Positions 1 to 5,310 of a DNA stretch of 5,563 nucleotides are shown here, in pieces (the first letter of the stretch is position 1; every line of letters begins with the position of its first letter). Source of the DNA: an uncultured Bacillota bacterium (GTDB taxonomy: Bacteria > Bacillota > Clostridia > Peptostreptococcales > Anaerovoracaceae); contig CAMOZS010000119.1 of the NCBI GenBank assembly GCA_946631075.1, positions 1 to 5,563 on the forward strand, read 5' to 3'. The position numbers and the translations under genes are program-made. The notes below the pieces were generated by a model. That model was not told the origin of the DNA, searched no databases, and saw nothing but the letters and a program-made list of their open reading frames with translations.

Positions 1-153
1 AAACTGTCCTGAGGTGATGCTATGGCGATCGTGTTCGATCCCGCCCACAAGACCGGCGGGGATCACATCCCGCTCAATTTTTCCTATCCCGGGATGGAAC
101 AGATCGATACCGGCATGCAAATGCTGGAGCGTGCCCTGGAGATCTGTTGCTGA
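1..153 (+). pseudogene. C-terminal end of a PLP-dependent class I/II aminotransferase, frame broken at its left side
   Basis: Reading from ATG 22 to TGA 151-153 gives 43 residues. Their centre (IPLNFSYPGMEQIDTGMQML) resembles the end of MocR/2-aminoadipate-type aminotransferases, which finish with an R-L-N-F-S stretch followed by a helix of the form 'eqIeeGi.rLa.al'. The same frame is closed by TGA at 10-12, and frame 3 by TGA at 15-17; only frame 2 is open to the left edge. The upstream gene therefore either has a frameshift between about base 10 and 25, is a decayed remnant, or contains a sequencing error. A GAGGTG at 11-16 lies five bases before ATG 22, so a free-standing 43-residue peptide is possible but less likely. 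The family call rests on the C-terminal signature only; the PLP lysine region is outside the window. Confidence 0.45.
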
Positions 154-189
154 GGCAGGCCCCGGAGATCTGCTGCCGAGGCGGGCCGG
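138..189. repeat. Imperfect 26-base tandem duplication over the end of the aminotransferase remnant
   Basis: GGAGATCTG at 138-146 recurs at 164-172, and the similarity continues through (T/C)TGC(T/C)GAGGC(A/G)GGCC, giving two copies with a period of 26. The first three differences are transitions (T/C, T/C, A/G). The first copy contains the TGA stop (151-153) of the aminotransferase frame; the second has CGA at the matching place. It looks like a local duplication near the gene's 3' end. Confidence 0.6.
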
Positions 190-197
190 ACTGCCCT

Positions 198-231
198 CAA
201 CTGGCACATGGAAAAAGAAAACAACTGGCAC
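198..231. repeat. 10-base direct repeat upstream of the arc promoter
   Basis: CAACTGGCAC occurs exactly at 198-207 and again at 222-231, 24 bases apart. The second copy overlaps the candidate -35 element (225-230). It could be a pair of protein-binding half sites or a by-product of local duplication; only the repetition itself is seen. Confidence 0.45.
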
Positions 232-260
232 TTTTTACGGACTCCGTGTTATAGTATAGT
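225..260 (+). promoter_or_regulatory. Candidate promoter of the arcB-arcA-arcC operon
   Basis: Two overlapping TATAGT hexamers lie at 250-255 and 255-260, matching the -10 consensus at 5 of 6 positions. Upstream choices for the -35 are CTGGCA at 225-230 (4 of 6; 19-base spacer to the first TATAGT) or the T-rich TTTTTA at 232-237 (17-base spacer to the second). Transcription would start about 50-60 bases before the arcB start codon. No other promoter is seen before arcB or between arcB and arcA. Which register is used cannot be decided from sequence. Confidence 0.55.
237..247. promoter_or_regulatory. Perfect palindrome in the promoter spacer, possible operator
   Basis: ACGGACTCCGT is a perfect inverted repeat (ACGGA-C-TCCGT) between the -35 and -10 candidates. 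A dyad inside an overlong 19-base spacer is the arrangement used by MerR-family activators, and a dyad there could equally be a repressor site. It does not resemble the arginine repressor box (TNTGAAT-AT-rich-ATTCANA type) or the CRP/FNR box. The regulator is unknown. Confidence 0.4.
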
Positions 261-283
261 TTAACTGACAAAAGCAGATTATC

Positions 284-297
284 CACTTCAAAAAGTG
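284..297 (+). promoter_or_regulatory. Small dyad just upstream of the arcB ribosome binding site
   Basis: CACTT-CAAA-AAGTG forms a perfect 5-bp stem with a four-base loop in the transcript leader, ending about nine bases before the AGGAG. It is short and AT-rich, so it may be chance; it could also be a protein-binding dyad or a weak hairpin next to the ribosome site. Confidence 0.25.
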
Positions 298-305
298 AAA
301 AAGAA

Positions 306-310
306 AGGAG
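306..310 (+). promoter_or_regulatory. Ribosome binding site that fixes the arcB start
   Basis: AGGAG lies eight bases before ATG 319. A GTG at 295 is in frame upstream but would put this site inside the coding region and add an MKKKGVFD extension. ATG 319 is therefore preferred. Confidence 0.8.
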
Positions 311-318
311 TTTTCGAT

Positions 319-1314
319 ATGGCTGTTAATCTCAAAGGAAGAAGTTTTCTCACACTGATGGATTTCACACCGGAAGAGATCCGTTACATGCTGGACCTGG
401 CGCATGATCTGAAAGCCAAGAAAAGGGCGGGCATCAAGGGAGAACTGCTGAGAGGCAAGAACATCGTGCTGCTGTTCGAGAAGACATCCACCAGAACCAG
501 ATGCGCTTTCGAAGTAGGCGCGATGGATGAGGGCGCGGGCGTCACTTTCCTGGACAGCAAGAGCTCTCAGATGGGAAAGAAGGAGTCTCTGGAGGATACA
601 GCGAAGGTCCTGGGAAGATTCTATGACGGCATCGAGTACAGAGGCTATGATCAGAAAGTCGTAGAGGATCTGGCCAAGTACGCCGGCGTTCCGGTATGGA
701 ACGGCCTGACCGATGTGGACCATCCCACACAGATCCTGGCAGACCTGCTGACCATCGAAGAGCACGTGGCCAAGCCGCTGAACCGGGTCAAGGTCGTCTT
801 CGTCGGTGACATCCGCAACAACATGGCTTATGCATGGATGTACGGCTGCGCCAAGATGGGCATGAGCTTCGTGGCTTACGGCCCGGCAGAGCTGGCAGAC
901 CAGGTGGATGCTGATGTGGTAGCCAGAGCGAGAGCAGTGGCGGAAGAGACCGGCGCAAGCATCGAGATCAGCTCCGATATCGAAAGCATCAAGGGAGCAG
1001 ATGTACTGTACACAGATATCTGGGCATCCATGGGCGAAGAGGATCAGATCCCCGATCGCGTCCGCATGCTGACACCCTTCCGCGTCACGAAGGAAATGCT
1101 GGAAGCTACAGGAAACGATGATGTGATCTTCCTGCACTGCCTCCCGTCCTTCCATGATTTTGAGACCACCATGGCGCAGACCCAGAAGGAACTGGGCTAT
1201 GACATCCGTGAGGTCACAGACGACGTTTTCAAGAGCAAACATTCCAAGGTATTCGATGAAGCAGAGAACAGAATGCACACGATTAAGGCAGTGATGGTGG
1301 CAACCATCGCCTAG
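319..1314 (+). CDS. arcB: Ornithine carbamoyltransferase, catabolic (ADI pathway)
   Basis: This 331-residue cytoplasmic enzyme interconverts ornithine plus carbamoyl phosphate and citrulline plus phosphate; next to arcA and arcC it should run towards citrulline breakdown. The length is normal. Visible hallmarks are the carbamoyl-phosphate loop STRTR (57-61) in FEKTSTRTRCAFE, the SSQMGKKES loop (82-90), HPTQ (135-138), the ornithine-binding D-I-W-A-S-M-G loop (233-239), catalytic HCLPSFHD with Cys274 (273-280), and ENRMHT with Arg318. The SMG loop separates it from putrescine carbamoyltransferase. Small variants are Ser278, where Ala is usual, and TDVDHPTQ, where an aromatic residue often precedes His. 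ATG 319 is chosen for its AGGAG and conserved N-terminus. It heads the operon, with arcA 24 bases downstream. An anabolic (ArgF) role cannot be excluded, but the neighbours favour ArcB. Confidence 0.95.
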   Translation: MAVNLKGRSFLTLMDFTPEEIRYMLDLAHDLKAKKRAGIKGELLRGKNIVLLFEKTSTRTRCAFEVGAMDEGAGVTFLDSKSSQMGKKESLEDTAKVLGRFYDGIEYRGYDQKVVEDLAKYAGVPVWNGLTDVDHPTQILADLLTIEEHVAKPLNRVKVVFVGDIRNNMAYAWMYGCAKMGMSFVAYGPAELADQVDADVVARARAVAEETGASIEISSDIESIKGADVLYTDIWASMGEEDQIPDRVRMLTPFRVTKEMLEATGNDDVIFLHCLPSFHDFETTMAQTQKELGYDIREVTDDVFKSKHSKVFDEAENRMHTIKAVMVATIA

Positions 1315-1338
1315 CAGAGAACCTACAGGAGGTTTGAG

Positions 1339-2559
1339 ATGAAACCGGGAATCAACAATTTTTCTGAGATCGGCAAGCTGAACAAGGTGCTGCTCCACAG
1401 ACTGGGCAGCGAGGTAGAGGGCCTGGTGCCGGATAACTTTGAGCGTCTCCTGTTCGATGACATTCCGTACCTGAAGGTCGCCCAGCACGAGCACGACCGG
1501 TTCGCTGACGTGCTGAGAGAGAACGGCGTAGAGGTCGTTTACTATGTGGACGAGACCGTCAAGGCTCTGTCCGACCGCAGCGTCCGCAATCAGTTCGTCA
1601 AAGAGTTCATCGGCGAGAGCAACATCTATTCCGAGGCAGTCAAGGAAGCCCTGGAAGAGTACCTGATGAACATGACCGTCCGCGAGATGGTGGAGAAGTG
1701 CATCGCCGGCGTCAAGAAGAATGAGATCGATGTCAAGACCAACTCGTTGGCCGAGTACATCGCTTCCGGATATCCCTACTACATGGATCCCATGCCCAAC
1801 CTCTACTTCACCAGAGACCCGGGCGCCTGCGTAGGAAACGGTCTGAACATCCACCACATGAATACGACGGCAAGAAGGAGAGAACCCCTGCTGCTGAAGT
1901 ATATGTATATGTATAATAAGGATTTTGCGCCGGAGGGGACATACCAGTGGTATGACTACTACGACGAAGAGTCCATCGAAGGCGGAGACGTCCTGGTCCT
2001 GTCCGATGAGATCGTAGCCATCGGCCTGTCCCAGAGAACCACCGTCGCCGGCATCGAGCACTTCGCCAGAAACGTTCTGGGAAGCGAGTCCGGCTACAAG
2101 AAGATCCTGGTCTTCGACATCCCCAAATCCAGAGCTTTCATGCACCTGGATACGGTCTTCACCATGGTCGACTTCGACAAGTTCACCATCCATCCGGAGA
2201 TCGAGGGACCCCTGCAGCTGTTCGAGATCACCCTGGACAAGGATGGGGAGGCCCACTTTGCCAGCATGACCGACAGCCTGGAGAACATCCTGAAGGCGGA
2301 GCTGGGACTTCCGGCTGTCGACCTGATCCGCTGCGGTGGCAATGACCTGCAGGCGGCTCAGAGAGAGCAGTGGAACGACGGATCCAACACCCTGTGCATC
2401 GCGCCGGGAACCGTTGTCACCTATGAGAGAAACTACGTGACCAACGACATTCTGGATCACAAGGGCATCCGTGTCCTGGCCATCCCCAGCTCTGAGCTTT
2501 CCAGAGGAAGAGGGGGCCCGCGCTGCATGAGCTGCCCGGTCAACAGAGAACCGCTGTAG
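1339..2559 (+). CDS. arcA: Arginine deiminase
   Basis: This 406-residue cytoplasmic enzyme hydrolyses L-arginine to L-citrulline and ammonia, the first step of the ADI pathway. Its length is typical and every known catalytic element is present: FTRDP with Asp160 (157-161), EGGDVL with Glu214 (214-219), the HLDTVF His269/Asp271 pair (269-274), and nucleophile Cys396 in RGRGGPRCMSCP (389-400). The guanidino-modifying (pentein) fold is implied by these motifs. The start is supported by AGGAGG at 1327-1332, six bases before ATG. No promoter or terminator is seen in the 24-base gap after arcB, so the two are cotranscribed and probably translationally coupled. A stable hairpin follows 19 bases after the stop, before arcC. 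No truncation or frame break is seen. Confidence 0.97.
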   Translation: MKPGINNFSEIGKLNKVLLHRLGSEVEGLVPDNFERLLFDDIPYLKVAQHEHDRFADVLRENGVEVVYYVDETVKALSDRSVRNQFVKEFIGESNIYSEAVKEALEEYLMNMTVREMVEKCIAGVKKNEIDVKTNSLAEYIASGYPYYMDPMPNLYFTRDPGACVGNGLNIHHMNTTARRREPLLLKYMYMYNKDFAPEGTYQWYDYYDEESIEGGDVLVLSDEIVAIGLSQRTTVAGIEHFARNVLGSESGYKKILVFDIPKSRAFMHLDTVFTMVDFDKFTIHPEIEGPLQLFEITLDKDGEAHFASMTDSLENILKAELGLPAVDLIRCGGNDLQAAQREQWNDGSNTLCIAPGTVVTYERNYVTNDILDHKGIRVLAIPSSELSRGRGGPRCMSCPVNREPL

Positions 2560-2578
2560 AGTAATATTGTTATTAAGA

Positions 2579-2604
2579 CCGGATGCCGCGGGAGCGGCAT
2601 CCGG
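2579..2604 (+). promoter_or_regulatory. Intercistronic 11-bp hairpin with GGGA tetraloop between arcA and arcC
   Basis: CCGGATGCCGC (2579-2589) pairs perfectly with GCGGCATCCGG (2594-2604) around GGGA (2590-2593), a GNRA-type loop closed by C-G. It is followed by ACAGTTTAG rather than a U-run, so it is not a classical intrinsic terminator. More likely roles are a 3' stability or processing element for arcB-arcA mRNA, or partial attenuation that lowers arcC expression. The arcC ribosome site (GAGGAG, 2613-2618) begins nine bases after the stem and stays free. Confidence 0.75.
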
Positions 2605-2626
2605 ACAGTTTAGAGGAGAATAAAAA

Positions 2627-3571
2627 ATGACAGAGAGAATCGTGATCGCGCTGGGCGGAAACGCGCTCCAGTCCGGCAAGGGCGAAGCTACCGCTGAAGC
2701 TCAGCTGAACGTTGTTAAGAAGACCTGTGAGCACGTGGCCCAGATCAGCGGCCAGGGCTATGAGATCGCCGTCGTCCACGGCAACGGTCCCCAGGTTGGC
2801 CGGATCGTCATGGCCAGCGAAGCGGCAAAGGATGTAACACCGTCCATGCCTTTCGATGTCTGCGGAGCCATGTCCCAGGGCTACATCGGATACCACATCC
2901 AGCAGTGCCTGAAGTACGCGCTGAACAAGGACAACCGGAACATCCCGGTCGTGACCGTCGCTACACAGATGATCGTCGACGAGAAGGATCCGGCTTTCCA
3001 GAAGCCGACCAAGCCCATCGGACCCTTCTACACAGAGGAGGAGGCCAAGGAGCTGGAGGCTTCCAAAGGCTGGACGATGAAGGAAGACGCCGGCCGTGGC
3101 TGGAGAAGAGTAGTCGCTTCCCCCATTCCCAAGAGGATCGTTGAGATCGACGCAGTCCGTCAGCTTTGGGACCGTTCCATCGTCATCACCTGCGGCGGCG
3201 GGGGCATCCCGGTCGTAGAGCGGATGGACGGACATCTGGAAGGCGTTGCCGCTGTTATCGATAAGGACTTCGCGGCAGAGCTACTGGCTGAAGATGTTGA
3301 AGCTGACATCCTGATGATCCTGACCGAGGTCGAGAAAGTCGCGATCAACTTCAACAAGCCGGACCAGGAGGATCTGGATCACCTGACCCTGGCTGAGGCG
3401 GCCAGATACATCGAGGAGGGACAGTTCCCGGCAGGAAGCATGCTGCCCAAGGTCGAGGCAGCCATGAAGTTTGTCCGCCGCTTCCCCAGCAAGAAGGCCA
3501 TTATCACCTCCCTGGACAAGGCTGTGGAGGCCCTGGCCGGCGAGACCGGAACGGTCATCACCTTCAACTAA
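2627..3571 (+). CDS. arcC: Carbamate kinase
   Basis: This 314-residue cytoplasmic kinase of the amino-acid-kinase family transfers phosphate from carbamoyl phosphate to ADP, giving ATP and carbamate that decays to CO2 and ammonia; it is the energy-yielding step of the ADI pathway. Family signatures are IALGGNAL (7-14), the anion-binding HGNGPQVG (51-58), DVCGAMSQGYIGYH (77-90), PTKPIGPFY (127-135) in the protruding subdomain, VASPIPKRIVE (163-173), the glycine-rich CGGGGIPVV (189-197), VIDKD with Lys213 (210-214), and the C-terminal QFPAGSMLPKVEAA (266-279). The length is as expected. GAGGAG at 2613-2618 stands eight bases before ATG. It is 67 bases downstream of arcA, with a stable hairpin between. 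No clear intrinsic terminator follows its stop, only a short A-run and T-run. Confidence 0.97.
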   Translation: MTERIVIALGGNALQSGKGEATAEAQLNVVKKTCEHVAQISGQGYEIAVVHGNGPQVGRIVMASEAAKDVTPSMPFDVCGAMSQGYIGYHIQQCLKYALNKDNRNIPVVTVATQMIVDEKDPAFQKPTKPIGPFYTEEEAKELEASKGWTMKEDAGRGWRRVVASPIPKRIVEIDAVRQLWDRSIVITCGGGGIPVVERMDGHLEGVAAVIDKDFAAELLAEDVEADILMILTEVEKVAINFNKPDQEDLDHLTLAEAARYIEEGQFPAGSMLPKVEAAMKFVRRFPSKKAIITSLDKAVEALAGETGTVITFN

Positions 3572-3601
3572 AAAAATGTTTTTGTTTCGTACCTGCGTTT
3601 C

Positions 3602-3630
3602 TTGACAGACACAGGAAAAGAGTGTATCGT
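3602..3630 (+). promoter_or_regulatory. Promoter of the MFS transporter gene
   Basis: A perfect -35 TTGACA (3602-3607) is followed after exactly 17 bases by TATCGT (3625-3630; 4 of 6 matches, with the key first T, A and last T kept). Transcription would start near 3637, giving a leader of about 125 bases. An imperfect dyad, CCTG-c-GT (3592-3598) and AC-a-CAGG (3609-3615), is centred on the -35 and could be an operator. This promoter means the transporter need not depend on the arc operon. Confidence 0.6.
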
Positions 3631-3670
3631 TAGTGTAACCAAACAGCACTCCTCAATAAACACCATAAAA

Positions 3671-3709
3671 GAATGCGGCAGATCTGTCTTCGGGCAGGCT
3701 GCCGTATTC
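3671..3709 (+). promoter_or_regulatory. Long UUCG-capped hairpin in the transporter leader
   Basis: GAATGCGGCAG (3671-3681) pairs with CTGCCGTATTC (3699-3709) with one G-U wobble. After a small AT/G internal loop, CTGTC (3684-3688) pairs with GGCAG (3693-3697), also with one wobble, around TTCG (3689-3692), giving the very stable C(UUCG)G cap. No U-run follows on the + strand (TGATGG). On the - strand it is followed by TTTTATGG, so a terminator for - strand transcripts is possible. In the + direction it lies in the 5' leader, about 53 bases before the start codon, or could cap the end of arc readthrough RNA. Confidence 0.65.
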
Positions 3710-3716
3710 TGATGGA

Positions 3717-3776
3717 ATCGGCGTGATCCGATGCAGATCGGCGTGAATCGATACGAACTGACATGAATCGAATTGA
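3717..3776 (+). repeat. Three 20-base imperfect tandem repeats reaching into the transporter start
   Basis: Units lie at 3717-3736, 3737-3756 and 3757-3776. Units 1 and 2 share ATCGGCGTGA and then CGAT at the same offset; units 2 and 3 share TGAATCGA (3744-3751, 3764-3771). The third unit contains the ATG at 3763, which replaces the GTG at the same offset in unit 2. In unit 1 ATCGG and CCGAT also form an inverted repeat (3717-3732). Similarity weakens towards unit 3. A 20-base period is close to two helical turns, as for phased binding sites. Confidence 0.5.
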
Positions 3777-5268
3777 CCTGAAAACGAAAAATCTATATGG
3801 TATGATCGGTATGGGGGACGCGATCGTATACTGTCTGATCGGTACATTCCTCCTGTTTTTCCTGACCACGGTAGCCCATATCCCGCCGGCCATCGCCGGG
3901 ACCATCGCGGCCATCGGCTCGGTCTGGGACGTTTTCTCCAGTTCTCTGGTCGGCTATCTTTCGGACAACTGCCGCAGCCGGTTCGGCAAACGCAAGCCCT
4001 TCATCATGGCAGGGGCTTTCCCTCTGGGGATCGCGACAGCACTTCTCTTTACCACGATCCATCTTCCTCAGCCAGCAAGGATCGCCTACTATATGATCGT
4101 TCTTTTGATTGTATGGGGAGCTTTTTGTGTGTTCTATGTGCCTTATCTGGCCTGGGGCGCTGAGCTGACCCAGGACTACGACGAGCGGACATCCCTGCGG
4201 GGTTACGTCTATGTTTACAATACCCTGGGCGGAGCTATCGGCACCATCCTGCCGACGGTCATCGTCGACGCTCTGATGCAGATCGGAAGGAGCCAGGAGG
4301 GGAGCTGGCAGGCAGTCGGGATCTTCTGCGGGACTCTTACCGCCCTGGTCATCTTCATCGGCGCCTGGGGGATCCGGCAGGACCGGGGACAGGATGGAGA
4401 AGAGGAGGCCGTTAAGGTCGAGGTCGCGAACGAAGTGGCTGACGCGGGTGAGGCCGGAGAGGCTGAGGTCGCGATCGAAGTGGCCGACGCAGCCGAAGAA
4501 GCCGACGGCGTGGACGGCCAGGCCCTGCACAGGAAAAAGCCGGCCCGGTCTTTCGCGGTCATCGCCGACATCGGCCAAAATTACTGGGAGATCCTTCACC
4601 TGCGGTCCGCCCGCTGCATCATTCTGGCCAGCATCTTCTATCTTCTGGCCAATACCATGCTTTCTTCGGACCGGATGTATTTCTATACCTATAATCTGCA
4701 CCTTCCGGCCTGGACCATATCCGGCATCATGGCCTTCCAGACCTTCATTTCCGTGATCTTCGTCCCGGTCCTGATCCGGATGACCAAAAAATTCGACAAG
4801 CGGTCCATGTTCCTTGCGGGAATGGGGATCAACACGGTGGCGGCGATCATCTACGGCATCGCCGGGATCGCCGGCCCGGTCAATATGGTCATCTATTCAT
4901 TCTTCCTGTCCATCGGGAGTATCTGCTACTGGCAGCTGATCGCGGCCATGGTCTATGACGTCTGCGAGGACGACCAGCTGACCAACCGAAAGGAACGTTC
5001 CGGCATGGTCATCTCCATGCAGTCCATTTCCGAATCCCTGTCGGAGGCCCTGGGCCTGCAGCTCCTGGGCATCATCCTGGGTATGGCGGGATTTGACGGA
5101 ACCGCAGCCGTCCAGACCTCGAGGGCCCTCATGTGGACCCACTGGTCCCTGACCTTTATCCCCGCGGCCTTCATGATCCTTGCCCTGATCTGCATCTGGC
5201 GCTATCCCATCACCAAGCAGCAGTATTACAGGATCCTTCAGGCTTTGGAGGAGAGGAAAGAGGGCTGA
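3763..5268 (+). CDS. MFS transporter of the MFS_2 / GPH (glycoside-pentoside-hexuronide:cation symporter) type
   Basis: This 501-residue inner-membrane protein has about 12 hydrophobic segments (roughly 15-35, 43-65, 79-100, 107-129, 150-172, 184-204, 282-302, 317-340, 348-370, 374-398, 426-446, 460-479). GPH-type marks are the N-terminal LYGMIGMGD (11-19), DNCRSRFGKRKPF (68-80) after TM2, YVPYLAWGAELTQDYDERTS (125-144) after TM4, and DVCEDDQLTNRKERSG (399-414) after TM10. Relatives carry sugars or glycosides with Na+ or H+; the substrate here cannot be read off. The TM6-TM7 loop (about 205-280) is much longer than usual and holds a duplicated acidic stretch. ATG 3763 is the only suitable start: an in-frame stop lies at 3724-3726, and ATG 3802 would cut the conserved LYG motif. 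No clear Shine-Dalgarno precedes it, unlike the arc genes. It has its own promoter at 3602-3630. A role in arginine/ornithine exchange is conceivable from position only. Confidence 0.88.
   Translation: MNRIDLKTKNLYGMIGMGDAIVYCLIGTFLLFFLTTVAHIPPAIAGTIAAIGSVWDVFSSSLVGYLSDNCRSRFGKRKPFIMAGAFPLGIATALLFTTIHLPQPARIAYYMIVLLIVWGAFCVFYVPYLAWGAELTQDYDERTSLRGYVYVYNTLGGAIGTILPTVIVDALMQIGRSQEGSWQAVGIFCGTLTALVIFIGAWGIRQDRGQDGEEEAVKVEVANEVADAGEAGEAEVAIEVADAAEEADGVDGQALHRKKPARSFAVIADIGQNYWEILHLRSARCIILASIFYLLANTMLSSDRMYFYTYNLHLPAWTISGIMAFQTFISVIFVPVLIRMTKKFDKRSMFLAGMGINTVAAIIYGIAGIAGPVNMVIYSFFLSIGSICYWQLIAAMVYDVCEDDQLTNRKERSGMVISMQSISESLSEALGLQLLGIILGMAGFDGTAAVQTSRALMWTHWSLTFIPAAFMILALICIWRYPITKQQYYRILQALEERKEG
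4420..4509 (+). repeat. In-frame 45-base tandem duplication coding an acidic linker in the transporter
   Basis: Copy 1 (4420-4464) encodes EVANEVADAGEAGEA (residues 220-234) and copy 2 (4465-4509) encodes EVAIEVADAAEEADG (235-249). The first 26 bases of the copies differ at only two positions; the rest has diverged but keeps the Glu/Ala/Asp/Gly character. The unit is a multiple of three, so the frame is kept. It enlarges the cytoplasmic loop between TM6 and TM7. Confidence 0.75.
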
Positions 5269-5282
5269 CCGGCGGCTTAGCG

Positions 5283-5310
5283 GCCGATCGCTCTTACTTG
5301 AGCGATCGGC
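5283..5310 (+). terminator. Hairpin after the transporter gene, probable terminator without a strong U-run
   Basis: GCCGATCGCTC (5283-5293) pairs perfectly over 11 bp with GAGCGATCGGC (5300-5310) around TTACTT, 14 bases after the transporter stop. The 3' side reads GGTCTGTCTTACC, only moderately T-rich, so termination may be weak. It abuts another inverted repeat starting at 5311 and may be one arm of a larger RNA fold. Confidence 0.5.

Noticed and set aside
14..259. 81-codon + strand frame through the left edge and the control region
   Set aside because: It is out of frame with the aminotransferase-like peptide, runs through the repeats and into the promoter, and gives a Pro/Arg/Ser-rich sequence typical of a shifted frame.
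295..318. GTG 295 as an earlier arcB start
   Set aside because: It would place the AGGAG ribosome site within the gene; ATG 319 has correct spacing and the usual N-terminus.
154..318. Arginine repressor or CRP/FNR box before arcB
   Set aside because: I found no TGAAT-type ARG box or TGTGA/TTGAT dyad with suitable spacing; the only good dyad is ACGGACTCCGT.
319..1314. Putrescine carbamoyltransferase (agmatine deiminase pathway) as the identity of the first gene
   Set aside because: The SMG ornithine loop is present, and the next gene is a true arginine deiminase with FTRDP and Cys396, not an agmatine deiminase.
235..2679. Very long open frame (814 codons) on the - strand opposite arcB and arcA
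   Set aside because: Its codons are in exact register with the sense codons and it stays open only because TTA, CTA and TCA are absent there. It matches no family I recognise and conflicts with two certain genes.
3569..3590. Intrinsic terminator directly after arcC
   Set aside because: The A-run and T-run here would make only a short A-T stem, and no GC-rich hairpin precedes the T-run, so I do not call a terminator.
3717..3776. CRISPR array
   Set aside because: The units are contiguous, degenerate 20-mers with no spacers, and no cas gene is near.
3793..4701. 302-codon open frame on the - strand opposite the transporter
   Set aside because: It overlaps a well-supported membrane protein, and its translation has no recognisable domain.
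4394..4756. 120-codon + strand frame inside the transporter
   Set aside because: It is a shifted frame over the acidic repeat and TM7-TM8; its Arg/Ser/Pro-rich translation is typical of an out-of-frame reading.
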